Below the pieces are notes generated by a model. It did no database searches. It was given only the letters and a program-made list of their open reading frames with translations, and had not been told where the DNA came from. The translations under genes were made by a program, and so were the position numbers. A stretch of 64,000 nucleotides of DNA from JBJXFE01 sp046153875. GTDB taxonomy: Bacteria; Planctomycetota; Phycisphaerae; Phycisphaerales; UBA1924. Shown piece by piece: positions 18,359 to 30,721 of the stretch (position 1 is the stretch's first letter; every line of letters starts with the position of its first letter). The stretch is taken from contig JBJXFE010000054.1 of NCBI GenBank assembly GCA_046153875.1, positions 10,971 through 74,970 of the forward strand, read 5' to 3'.

Positions 18359-19039
18359 ATGTCCGCATCGGCTCTGATCTTCGCCCTCGTTTCCGCGCTC
18401 GCCGCCGCGCCGCCCTCAACGGCGGAGGGCGCTCCCGCCCCGTCACCCTCCGCCCAGCGCCCTCTCACGTTCACGCCGAATCTGGGCGGCGAGCGCCGGG
18501 ATGAACCCCTCGCCGGCGATGGGACGGGCACGGCGGTCATCCCCGAGCTGGGCGCGGCCGAGCCATTCGGCGCCGCGGGCAGCAACTGGCTCACGTTCGG
18601 CGGCGGGATCGCCTATGACCTGGACGACTCGACGGACGCCAACCTGCGTGCGGCATTCTCGCACTTTCTTGTGGACGGCGTTGAGGTTTCACCCGAACTG
18701 AACCTGTGGTACCACGACCAGGACGAGAGCGACGAATGGGGCATCAACCCCGCGGTCGTGTTCCGCTGGCATGTGTGGAAGGGCGACGACTGGACGTTCT
18801 ACGCGGACGCGGGCATCGGCGCGTTGTTCACGACGGATTCGGTGCCGACCAGCGGAACTCACGTGAACTTCACTCCGCGCGTCGGCGTCGGCGTGACGTA
18901 TAACCTGCCGTCGCTCGGAGGACGGCTCCAGGCGGGGCTGCGGTGGCACCACATCTCGAACGCGCGGATCACGGGCGATCGCGGCAACCCCGCGACCGAC
19001 GCCCCGATGGTCTACATCGGGCTGATGATCCCGTTCTGA
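18359..19039 (+). CDS. PagL-like lipid A 3-O-deacylase / acyloxyacyl hydrolase-family outer-membrane protein
   Basis: A 226-residue protein with a signal peptide (ALIFALVSALAAA) and alternating hydrophobic strands ending in GLMIPF, a C-terminal aromatic residue typical of outer-membrane barrels. RWHHISNARI contains the HxSN catalytic block of PagL, which removes the 3-O acyl chain from lipid A. The expected downstream acid is not clear: an Asp is present in RGNPATDAP where PagL uses Glu. Starts at ATG 18359. Activity is inferred; an inactive structural relative is possible. Confidence 0.7.
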   Translation: MSASALIFALVSALAAAPPSTAEGAPAPSPSAQRPLTFTPNLGGERRDEPLAGDGTGTAVIPELGAAEPFGAAGSNWLTFGGGIAYDLDDSTDANLRAAFSHFLVDGVEVSPELNLWYHDQDESDEWGINPAVVFRWHVWKGDDWTFYADAGIGALFTTDSVPTSGTHVNFTPRVGVGVTYNLPSLGGRLQAGLRWHHISNARITGDRGNPATDAPMVYIGLMIPF

Positions 19040-19057
19040 GGTCGCCCCGACGCGGGC

Positions 19058-20008
<951 letters not shown>

Positions 20009-20038
20009 CGTCCGGTGCGCCGAATGGCGTCCGCTCCT

Positions 20039-20386
20039 TCATCGGTTCGCGGACGCCCTCGTGCAGAGGTCCACCAGGTCACGAAGTTGCTTGTTCACGG
20101 CCGCCAGGTCCGGTGGCGACGACGCGCTTGTCCCGGCGAGGGCCGCCTCGACGCGCGCGGCGGCCTCCCCGATCTGCGGGAAGCCGTACCCCGAGCCCGC
20201 GCCCTTGAGCTGATGCGCCAGGCGCGCGAGCAGCGTCGTCTTGCCCCCGGTCCACGCGGAGCGCAAGGCTTCCAGGCGGGCGGGCAACTCTTCGACGAAG
20301 AACCCGACCAGTTCCGACATCTCGGGATCGTCCGCGTACTGACTGACCAACGGTCCGGAACCGACCCCCGGCGGTGTTTGGGCCAT
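20039..20386 (-). CDS. Hpt-domain histidine phosphotransfer protein
   Basis: A 115-residue protein with the Hpt helix LARLAHQLKGAGSGYGFP; the phospho-accepting His is H58. ATG at 20386 is preceded by GAGG at good spacing, favouring it over a GTG two codons upstream. It is the first gene of a two-gene unit with the REC-GGDEF protein, so it is the likely phosphodonor or phosphate sink for that regulator. No histidine kinase is in the window. Confidence 0.88.
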   Translation of the reverse strand: MAQTPPGVGSGPLVSQYADDPEMSELVGFFVEELPARLEALRSAWTGGKTTLLARLAHQLKGAGSGYGFPQIGEAAARVEAALAGTSASSPPDLAAVNKQLRDLVDLCTRASANR

Positions 20387-20586
20387 ACGCACCTCGCTCC
20401 CGATCGTGTAGATCGACCCGACGCACCCGGCAGTCCAGCACGCGCGCGGGGCGGTCCCGGAAATTCGGCGATCCGGAGCGGTCCGAGCGGGGTGCGCGAC
20501 AACATGGTGAAGGGAGGCGGTTTATCCGGGTGCCGGTTCGGGCCGCGGCGCGGCGTATGCCGACACGTCCTTGCAGCGCGCGGCAA

Positions 20587-20661
20587 TGACCCCACGGGGA
20601 TTCGAACCCCGGTTTCCAGGATGAGAACCTGGCGTCCTGGACCGGACTAGACGATGGGGCC
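20587..20661 (-). tRNA. tRNA-Glu (CTC)
   Basis: Read on the minus strand, the 75-base sequence starts GGCCCCA and ends TGGGGTC plus discriminator A. The anticodon stem CCAGG/CCTGG encloses the loop TTCTCAT, giving anticodon CTC. The T-loop GGTTCGAATCC is canonical. CCA is not encoded. The roughly 200 bases between it and the Hpt gene start hold nothing I can assign. Confidence 0.93.
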
Positions 20662-20746
20662 GATGCCGAATCGGCGGCCAACGGTATCGCCCGCGGGCGC
20701 ACGGTCAAGTCCACGCGTGCATCAGATGGTGGGAGGCAGCACGGCG

Positions 20747-21151
20747 TCAGACCGCGGCGGTTGAAAGGCTCTTGCGGAGCTGGGACAACGCGTAGACGGC
20801 GGCCTCGGTCTCCGTGCGTCCGACGACGGCGCCCACGGCAGCCCGCGAACCATCGAACCACTCGGCCTGGTAGCAATCGAAGAGTTGCACGTGCCGCACC
20901 CGAAGATCGAACCCGGCCGCGTCGAACTCGCGCCGGATGCGGTCCAACCCCGGCACGGGTCGCCCGTCCGCGTGCGGGGCACAGCCGTTCTGGTCCTCGG
21001 CCTGCCAACCGGTCGCGTACAACTGGTCGAGCGCGAAGTCGATCCCCATGATGACCAGCTCCAGGTCGGGCGGGCGAGAGACCCCGGACCAGGCTGCGGA
21101 CTCTCGGCGCGTCCACTCGCAGCCCGCGGCTTCGGTTGTCAGCAGCGTCAT
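20747..21151 (-). CDS. Hypothetical protein
   Basis: A 134-residue soluble protein starting at ATG 21151. It contains short recognisable features only: a single CEW near the N-terminus, LVIMGIDFALDQLYATGWQAED and an Arg-rich middle. No signal peptide or membrane segment. It shares orientation with the downstream tRNA-Glu and the upstream CPBP protease. Function unknown. Confidence 0.55.
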   Translation of the reverse strand: MTLLTTEAAGCEWTRRESAAWSGVSRPPDLELVIMGIDFALDQLYATGWQAEDQNGCAPHADGRPVPGLDRIRREFDAAGFDLRVRHVQLFDCYQAEWFDGSRAAVGAVVGRTETEAAVYALSQLRKSLSTAAV

Positions 21152-21224
21152 GGTATCCAGTATCGGCAGACCGGGTCCACGCCGGAACACGGGACGGAGG
21201 ATGCCGCCCGCTCAGGCCCGGTAA

Positions 21225-22016
21225 TCAGGTGGTCGGGCTTCGCAGGGCGGGGATCACGACCAGAATGAGGGCGTCGTACAGGGCGTGGACCCCCACCACG
21301 ATCCCGAACCCGCGCCGGAGGAAGAGCCAGCCCAGGTAGAACCCGGCCCCGGTGAAGAGCGTAAAGAGCGGCCAGTTGATCCCGCCTCGGGTGGCGATCT
21401 CGTGGTAGAGCGCGAACGCCGCGGCGGTGACGGTCACCGCGACCCATCGGCCCGTGTCGTCGCTGCGGCGGAACAGGTCCACGATGAGGAAGTGGACGGC
21501 GGCGATCCCGATCATGCGGAAGAGCAACTCTTCATAGAGCCCGGCGCCCACGGCAATCGTGAGTCGGGCGGGCCAGGACATCTCGTAGAGATCGATGCCG
21601 GCCATGGCCGCGCCGTCACCGGGTCCGCCGCCCCCGATCGCGCGGAAGATCAACCCACCGAGCACGAAGAGCGGCGCGGTCCACGCGAGGCACTCGGCGG
21701 CCATGCCGAGGAGCACGATCGGGCGGACACGCCACGGATCGCGTCGGATCGACTGCCAGGCCACGAGCACCGCGATAAGAGCGAGCCCGGGCAGGAACGG
21801 CCCGACCACGCCGGCTTCCTGGAAGACTCCCAGCAGGATGCTGTGGGCGCGGATGGTCTCGACGACGCCGCGGGCCCGGTCGGTCAGAAAGAACATCGTG
21901 CCGGCTTCGTACAGCACGATCAACGGAAGCAGGAAGACCAGGACGTGCAGCGGGCGCGTCGAGAGCGCGAGATACCCACGCCCGGGGTCCGTGTTCTGCG
22001 CCTTGGCCTTGGCCAT
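21225..22016 (-). CDS. CPBP-family intramembrane glutamic-type protease
   Basis: A 263-residue protein with about seven hydrophobic helices. The three CPBP (Rce1/Abi) motifs are present in order: EExxxR in GAGLYEELLFRM, FxxxH in FALYHEI and HxxxD in GVHALYD. The family includes prenyl-protein proteases, bacteriocin-immunity proteins and membrane-stress proteases. Starts at ATG 22016, 37 bases downstream of rpsT on the same strand, so it may be co-transcribed with S20. Confidence 0.88.
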   Translation of the reverse strand: MAKAKAQNTDPGRGYLALSTRPLHVLVFLLPLIVLYEAGTMFFLTDRARGVVETIRAHSILLGVFQEAGVVGPFLPGLALIAVLVAWQSIRRDPWRVRPIVLLGMAAECLAWTAPLFVLGGLIFRAIGGGGPGDGAAMAGIDLYEMSWPARLTIAVGAGLYEELLFRMIGIAAVHFLIVDLFRRSDDTGRWVAVTVTAAAFALYHEIATRGGINWPLFTLFTGAGFYLGWLFLRRGFGIVVGVHALYDALILVVIPALRSPTT

Positions 22017-22053
22017 CCCGCGCTAGGGTAGCGTCGCGGACCCAAGGCGTGCA

Positions 22054-22335
22054 TCAGGCCGCCTTGGCGCCGGTCTTCTTGGTCTTCAAGGCCGCGCTCA
22101 TGCGGCTCTTGCGGCGAGCGGCCTGGTTCTTGTGGATGATGCCCTTGGCGGCGGTGCGGTCCACGATCCTGGAGGTCTTGCGGAAGGAAGTCGTGGCGTC
22201 TTCGAGCGACCCGTGGGCCAGCTTGTCGCGGAACTCCTTGATCGCCTCGCGCATGGTCGTGAGCCGCCAGCGGTTGCGGGCGCGGTGCAGGGCGTTCTGG
22301 CGGATGCGCTTCTGGGCGGACAGGGAGTGTGCCAT
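22054..22335 (-). CDS. rpsT: 30S ribosomal protein S20
   Basis: A 93-residue, Lys/Arg-rich helical protein: MAHSLSAQKRIRQN, ALHRARNRW, then TTSFRKTSRIVDRTAAKGIIHKN and a basic C-terminus RRKSRMS. Length and composition fit S20, which binds 16S rRNA early in 30S assembly. Confidence 0.95.
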   Translation of the reverse strand: MAHSLSAQKRIRQNALHRARNRWRLTTMREAIKEFRDKLAHGSLEDATTSFRKTSRIVDRTAAKGIIHKNQAARRKSRMSAALKTKKTGAKAA

Positions 22336-22484
22336 CGACGGTGGATCCTCGAGCGGCGCGGCGGGAAACGGCTGAAAACGGTGTCCGCCGGGCCGGGATG
22401 AAGTATCGCCTGCGCCCGACTCGAATCAAGTCGGGGCAGCGGGCCACTTGCCGACCCCTCGTGGGAGGTTTACGCTTGGGCGAC

Positions 22485-22558
22485 GCGGGCGTAGCTCAAT
22501 TGGATAGAGCATCTGACTACGGATCAGAAGGTTGGGGGTTCGAGTCCCTCCGCCCGTG
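22485..22558 (+). tRNA. tRNA-Arg (ACG)
   Basis: A 74-base tRNA with acceptor GCGGGCG pairing CGCCCGT (one G-T). The anticodon stem TCTGA/TCAGA encloses loop CTACGGA, giving anticodon ACG (A34 expected to be edited to inosine). T-arm GGGGGTTCGAGTCCCTC is canonical; discriminator G. It is a plausible integration target: a truncated tyrosine recombinase lies about 160 bases downstream. Confidence 0.94.
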
Positions 22559-22719
22559 CTTCTGACTGGCCGCGACCGAGCGTGCCAGGGCGCGACAATC
22601 TCCGGAGTCTTTGGGGTTTCGGCGGGGTCGATCCCGGCCGTCGCTCCGGGCGGTGGCACGCCGGGGCACGGCGGGCACACGCAGTGCGCGCCGATCAGGG
22701 CGCTGCGCGCTTTCGGCTG

Positions 22720-22923
22720 TCAACCAGCAGTCATTCGCAGAGCGTGGTCGGCGGCCGGGCCGAACGCTTGCGCCAGTGCCGCCCGGTCGTCCGCGATTGT
22801 GAAGTGGGCGTACACGTTCAGCGTCAGCCGCGGGTCCGAGTGCCGAGCTAGCCGCTGCGCCGCCTTCACCGGGACGCCCGACCGCACGAGCGCGGTGACG
22901 TAGCCGTGCCGGAACGAGTGCAT
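22720..22923 (-). pseudogene. Tyrosine recombinase (phage integrase) C-terminal fragment
   Basis: Only the last 67 residues survive, from MHSFRHGYVTALVRSG. The second catalytic box is intact: HxxR in HSFRHG, the second His/Arg region in LARHSD, and the nucleophile Tyr in LNVYAH. The N-terminal DNA-binding domain and the first catalytic Arg are missing, so it cannot be active. Upstream, the open frame runs into the 3' end of the kinase gene with no integrase homology, indicating a deletion or rearrangement joint. It lies beside tRNA-Arg, the usual place for an element's integrase. The intervening 22559-22719 shows nothing else. Confidence 0.8.
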
Positions 22924-22939
22924 GACCGCGGGAAGCGGC

Positions 22940-26297
<3,358 letters not shown>

Positions 26298-26305
<8 letters not shown>

Positions 26306-26891
26306 CGCCCTGCCCCGCTCCCGACCCCCCCGGCCCCAGGCGGCAGAAAAGCCACGTGCGCGCAGCCTGCCAGTCGCGGTCCACGGTGCGGCGGCCGATT
26401 TTGAGCAGCTCCGCGACCTCCTCGACCGAGCACCCGCCGAAGAACCGGAGCTCGACGATCTTCGCCTGCTGCTCGTCAAGCTCCGACAGCTCCTCGAGAG
26501 CCTCGTCGAGCGCCAGGAGGTCCACGCCGCGCGCGGGCGCCGCGACGTCGTGATCGTCCACGCGGAGTCGAGCGCCGCCGCCGCCGCGCTTCTCGGCGAG
26601 CCGTTCGCGGGCGTGATCGATGAGGATGCGGCGGATGACTCGCGAGGCAACGGAGAAGAAGTGGAGGCGATCGTTCCAGTCCGTGGTGCGCTGGTCCACG
26701 AGCTTGAGGTAGGCCTCGTGGACCAGGGCGGTCGGCTGGAGGGTGTGGTCCGCCCGCTCACCGCGGAGGTGCGACACGGCGAGACGCCGCATGTCGTCGT
26801 AGATGGCGGCCAGGAGCGCGTCGAGGTCGCGCCGTTCCCCGGACGCCGCGGTCCGCAGCAGCCGCGTGATATCCGCCCCGGATTCGCTCAT
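26298..26891 (-). CDS. ECF RNA polymerase sigma factor, kinase-coupled type
   Basis: A 197-residue sigma factor. Region 2: LQPTALVHEAYLKLVDQ then HFFSVASRVIRRILIDHARE; region 4: ALEELSELDEQQAKIVELRFFGG, VEEVAELLKIGRRTVDRDW. The 'PTALVHEAYL' motif belongs to the ECF group found beside Ser/Thr kinases in planctomycetes. No anti-sigma factor gene is nearby; the overlapping kinase downstream is the likely regulator. ATG at 26891. Confidence 0.93.
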
Positions 26892-26959
26892 GACCCGCCT
26901 CGCCTCGGAGCAACCGGCGGTCGCGAGGCTCGCGGATTGTACAGGTTGCCCGCGCGCGC

Positions 26960-26989
26960 GCCGCCACCCGGGGAAAGCCCCCGGGCGGC
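26960..26989 (-). terminator. GC-rich hairpin downstream of the FG-GAP/dockerin gene
   Basis: An inverted repeat (GCCGCC...GGGG / CCCC...GGCGGC) around a 4-base AAAG/CTTT loop, about 40 bases past the stop codon at 27029. A near-identical hairpin follows the previous gene of the cluster (28313-28340). No T-run follows, so it is a stabiliser or attenuator rather than a classical intrinsic terminator. Confidence 0.5.
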
Positions 26990-27028
26990 GCGGCGTGTCG
27001 TGGCAGCGTGGGACCATCGGGTGGCGGC

Positions 27029-28186
27029 CTACGGGCAGCCTTGCACGAACTTCGTCTGGAAGCATCCGAAATCGGCGACAGTCTGCACGCCGTCCCCGTT
27101 GCAGTCGGCGTACGGCGACCCGCCGACGAACTTGGTCTGGAAGCACCCGAAGTCGGCCACCGACAAGGCACCGTCGCCCGTGCAGTCGGGGTAGCACCCG
27201 GAGTCGGCCCCGGCGACAAAGACGCCGCCCGTGAATCCCGGATCGCCCGCGACGAACGACGTGATGAACGCCCCCGAACGGGAAAAGACGCGCACCTGGG
27301 GCGGGCCGCCGGGCCCCGTCCCCGCGATGATCTCGGGAATGCCGTCACCGTCCACATCGGCCGACGCCACCCGGACCCCGCCGATGAATGACGGCCCGAA
27401 CGCGGAGAACGAAGCGAGCATGGCGCCGGTCTGCCCGTCGAACACCTTGACGTGTCCTCCGGGGGCGCCCGCCCCGGCGCCCACGATGATGTCGTCGAAC
27501 CCACCACTGCTCGATCGCGCTCCGGCCACAGACGTTCCGCCGATGAAGCCCGCGAACGCGAAGAAGGACCTGATCTCCGCGCCGGTTGAGCCGGAGAAGA
27601 CCTTGACATGTCCGTTGGCGTCGGCGCCCACGATGATGTCGTCGAACCCGTCACCATTCACGTCTCCGGACCCGACGAAGACCCCGCCCGTGAAGCCCGG
27701 GAATGCGAAGAACGACTGCAGCTCCGTGCCGGTAGCCCCCGAGAACACCTTGACGTGGGTGGAGCCCGTCGCTGTGCCGGTGATCACCTCCGCGCGCCCG
27801 TCGTTGTTCACGTCGCCGGCTGCCACATGCACCCCCCCGGTGTACGACGGGCCGTAGGTATTGGAGTTGGTCAGCAACAGGGTGCCCGGGCCGACATGGG
27901 CGAGGCCGGAGTAGACCCTGACTTCCGCGGGGCCCCCGGGTCCAAGGCCCGTCACGGTGTCCTGCAACCCGTCGCCGTTCACGTCGCCCACGGCCACCCG
28001 AATCCCGCCGGTGAAGTTCGGCGCGGCGGGATACACCAGCGCCAGGGGCGGATCCGGGTTGAACGGGTCGTACACACGCACCACCGGGGGCCCCCCCTCG
28101 CCGAGCCCGACCACGATCTGACCCTGGACGCCGGCCGACACGAACGCGGCGGCCGCGGCCCCCGCGCACACGCTGATCCGTTGCAT
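27029..28186 (-). CDS. Secreted FG-GAP/VCBS beta-propeller protein with six-Cys dockerin-like C-terminus
   Basis: A 385-residue exported protein (signal peptide MQRISVCAGAAAAAFVSAGV). Residues about 25-325 are FG-GAP-type repeats: each has a Ca-binding DVNGDG/DVNNDG/DVDGDG loop and GGVFVGSGD or GGVHVAAGD strands, spacing about 55, suggesting a propeller. The last ~55 residues are two EF-hand loops, CYPDCTGDGALSVADF and ADCNGDGVQTVADF, ending FVQGCP, with six cysteines. This tag is shared by four proteins in the cluster. It is the last gene of the cluster. Likely a cell-surface or extracellular binding protein. Confidence 0.85.
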   Translation of the reverse strand: MQRISVCAGAAAAAFVSAGVQGQIVVGLGEGGPPVVRVYDPFNPDPPLALVYPAAPNFTGGIRVAVGDVNGDGLQDTVTGLGPGGPAEVRVYSGLAHVGPGTLLLTNSNTYGPSYTGGVHVAAGDVNNDGRAEVITGTATGSTHVKVFSGATGTELQSFFAFPGFTGGVFVGSGDVNGDGFDDIIVGADANGHVKVFSGSTGAEIRSFFAFAGFIGGTSVAGARSSSGGFDDIIVGAGAGAPGGHVKVFDGQTGAMLASFSAFGPSFIGGVRVASADVDGDGIPEIIAGTGPGGPPQVRVFSRSGAFITSFVAGDPGFTGGVFVAGADSGCYPDCTGDGALSVADFGCFQTKFVGGSPYADCNGDGVQTVADFGCFQTKFVQGCP

Positions 28187-28312
28187 GATTCTGCTCCCGT
28201 GGCCGGACGCGCCGGCCTGCACGACGCCTCATGGCGCCGTGTGAGTGACGCGGAAACCGCCCGCGATATGCGCCACATGGCTGGCGTCTGAGGGCGGAGA
28301 CGGCGCGCGCGA

Positions 28313-28340
28313 CCGCCCGGAGGGAAAGCCCCCCGGGCGG
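28313..28340 (-). terminator. Hairpin downstream of the large beta-helical dockerin gene
   Basis: CCGCCCGGAGGG and CCCCCCGGGCGG (12-base arms, one mismatch) around loop AAAG, 28 bases past the stop at 28369. On the transcript the loop reads CUUU. Same architecture as 26960-26989. Could act as a terminator, an mRNA-stability element or a 5' leader structure for the next gene (start 28186). Confidence 0.5.
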
Positions 28341-28368
28341 ACACACGTGTTGGACGACGCGACAAGGG

Positions 28369-30570
28369 CTACGGGCAACCGATGACGTACTTCCCCTGGA
28401 AGCACCCGAAGTCCGCCACGGTCAGAACCCCGTCGCCGTTGCACTCGGCGTAGGGCGATCCGCCCACGAACTTGGTCTGGAAGCACCCGAAGTCCGCCAC
28501 GGTCAGCGCCTTGTCGCCGTTGCAGTCCGGGTAGCAGCTATCGATGCTGTCCAGCCGCAGCACGACGGCGTGCGGCTCATACCGGACGCTCCACTCGTAG
28601 CTCGTCAGCCCGACGACCGTCACCGGGTCGTTCGCAAACGCGCCCGTCACGTCCCCCACCGCCAGCAGGATCGTGAACTCGTCGCCGACTTGCGGCGTGA
28701 ACAGCGCCCCGCCCGGCAATACCGGGTGGAACTCGACCTCCAGCGTCCCCGCGACCGCCGCGTCGCCCGCCGTGACCATCAGCTGGTCGTACGTCACGCC
28801 GGGCTCGTAGCCGCGCAGCGACACCTCCCAGGTGCTGCCGGGCTCCGCGCGATACCGGTCCGCCCTTGTAAACGCCGAGACCCGCAGCGTCCCCTGGTTC
28901 ACCAGCCCGACGTCCCGCAGGTCCACATCGACCAGCAGCGGGCTGCTCGCGATCCACAGCTCCCCGTCGCCCGTGAACGCGGCGGCGCCGGTGATCAGCC
29001 CGCCCGCGTCCAGCCGCAGCACGTCGTCGGGGTCGGGGATCGTGATCGTCCCGTCGAACGCGTGCAGGTAGCCGTCGAACGCCACATGCCCGCTGACGTT
29101 GAGGTCTCCCAGCAGCTCGAACGTGTCTCCACCGCGGTACCGCGTCGAGAACACCGACGGATGCCCGATCAGGTTCATCACGCCGGCCATCTCGAACCGC
29201 TCGTTGATGCCCGCCACATTCATCTCCAGGCAGCCCAGCGAACCGTTGGCGACCGTGATCGTCCCGTTGAACGCTCCGCCCCCGTCCGTCTGAAGTGAAT
29301 CGACGGACACCGTCAGATCGTTCCAGATCGTCCAGGCCGTGTCGCCGTCCCCGTCCATGTCGAAGACCTCGGCGTCGATGACGGTCGGGCCCAGCACCAT
29401 CGCGTTCCCCATCTGGCGGGCGACGCCCGCGATCTCAACCGAGCCGTTCCACGTCGTCGAGCCATTGAAGTCCACCGTCCCGTCGGCCGCCGCCGCGCTG
29501 AGCGTGCTGAACGACCCGCCGCGCATCGTGGTCGGGGCGTCGAAGTCGAGCGCCCCGTTGAGGAACACCTGGTACTCGCCGCCCCACACCGTCGTCGCGC
29601 CGTCGAACTCCACGCGGGACCCCGCGCCCACGATGACGCTCGTCGAGTCCTCGAGTTCGGCCTCCGCCAGCACCCGCAGGTGCCCCTGCGCACCGCCCAC
29701 CAGCATCGTGCCGCCGAACATCATCTCCGACCCCGCGATCTGCGACGCCGCCGCGGGATTGTTCTGTCCGATCACATTGATCAGGCCGGTGTCCACGCCC
29801 CAGCCGTCGTCGATGTCCATCGTGAGCAGCGCGCCGGGGACCATGGTGACGATCCCGCTGAACGGATCGAGCAGCGCGCTCGCCCTCACCTCCAGCACGC
29901 TGAACGGGATGTTGAGCCGCAGCTGCCCGTCCCCGGACGTCCCGTCGAGGTTGACGGTCTGCCAGGGCTCGAAGTACCCGGACTGCAGCACGAGCCCGCC
30001 GTTGTTGCCCGGGTCGATGTACCCGTCGTTGGCGAACAGGTCGCCGACCACCATCTTGCCGCGGCCGAGGATCGTGCCCTGCGACCATCCGTCGTAGCCG
30101 AACATCACCTCGACGTTGTCGCGCAGCTCAAAGAACGCACCGGCCCCGAGCCGCAGGTCGCCCTGGAAGTCCTTCTGGTTGGGCCCCGCGCCGGGGCGGG
30201 CGATGACCCGCGACCCGGCGCCGGTGATCCATGCCTCGTGGAACGAGACCAGCTCCGACCCGTTCATGTCCACCGTCATCCCGTCGCTCACCTCGAGGTG
30301 GTCATAGACGACGGTGATGATCCCCGCGCCCATGAGCACCGTGCTGTTCTGCACGCCCGCCACGTTGCCGATGAGAATCGTCGCGTCCAGGGAGGGCGGC
30401 GGGCCCAGCGGCGTCCAGTTGGCACCGTTGCCCCACCAGCCGTTGCCAGCGGTCCACGAGTAGGTCTGGCCCGCGGCGGGCGCGGCCAGCCCCGCGGCCG
30501 CGGCCAGCAAGGCCGCACTCACGATGAGCCCGGAGGGGGAGAGGGAGCGAGAACGCCTGCGTGGTGACAT
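28369..30570 (-). CDS. Large secreted beta-rich protein with dockerin-like C-terminal tag
   Basis: A 733-residue exported protein. ATG at 30570 is preceded by AGGA at good spacing; the signal peptide is SGLIVSAALLAAAAGLAAPAAG. The body is Gly/Asp-rich, beta-strand repeats (GGTMLVGGAQG, GAGSRVEFDGA, NGSTTWNGSVEI), like autotransporter passenger or parallel beta-helix domains, opening WTAGNGWWGNGANW as in many PEP-CTERM-type 'pectate-lyase-like' surface proteins. It ends in the two-loop six-Cys tag CYPDCNGDKALTVADF ... GCP. Same cluster and tag as its neighbours. No catalytic motif seen. Confidence 0.82.
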   Translation of the reverse strand: MSPRRRSRSLSPSGLIVSAALLAAAAGLAAPAAGQTYSWTAGNGWWGNGANWTPLGPPPSLDATILIGNVAGVQNSTVLMGAGIITVVYDHLEVSDGMTVDMNGSELVSFHEAWITGAGSRVIARPGAGPNQKDFQGDLRLGAGAFFELRDNVEVMFGYDGWSQGTILGRGKMVVGDLFANDGYIDPGNNGGLVLQSGYFEPWQTVNLDGTSGDGQLRLNIPFSVLEVRASALLDPFSGIVTMVPGALLTMDIDDGWGVDTGLINVIGQNNPAAASQIAGSEMMFGGTMLVGGAQGHLRVLAEAELEDSTSVIVGAGSRVEFDGATTVWGGEYQVFLNGALDFDAPTTMRGGSFSTLSAAAADGTVDFNGSTTWNGSVEIAGVARQMGNAMVLGPTVIDAEVFDMDGDGDTAWTIWNDLTVSVDSLQTDGGGAFNGTITVANGSLGCLEMNVAGINERFEMAGVMNLIGHPSVFSTRYRGGDTFELLGDLNVSGHVAFDGYLHAFDGTITIPDPDDVLRLDAGGLITGAAAFTGDGELWIASSPLLVDVDLRDVGLVNQGTLRVSAFTRADRYRAEPGSTWEVSLRGYEPGVTYDQLMVTAGDAAVAGTLEVEFHPVLPGGALFTPQVGDEFTILLAVGDVTGAFANDPVTVVGLTSYEWSVRYEPHAVVLRLDSIDSCYPDCNGDKALTVADFGCFQTKFVGGSPYAECNGDGVLTVADFGCFQGKYVIGCP

Positions 30571-30721
30571 CGGAGTTCCTTTCGGTGTGACGGCGATGAC
30601 GCCGGTCGATGTACGACGCGGAAACGGCGCGCGGACCGCGCCGCGCGGCTCTCTGCCGGCGCGCCCGGCTACGCCTTCGTTGGAAAGCGCTACCCGGCCG
30701 TAATTGATCGCGCCCATCTTC

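Noticed and set aside
22426..22723. Minus-strand frames overlapping tRNA-Arg (e.g. reading GTRTPNLLIRSQML or RRDSNPQPSDP)
   Set aside because: These are the familiar spurious translations of a tRNA's opposite strand.
26761..27028. Upstream extension of the ECF sigma frame (reading MLPRLHGRRCLV)
   Set aside because: It is an out-of-frame reading of the dockerin tag of the upstream gene; sigma homology starts at ATG 26891.
30571..30721. Possible promoter or small gene between two dockerin-tag genes
   Set aside because: No consistent -35/-10 pair or coding signal; only GC-rich inverted bits without clear meaning.
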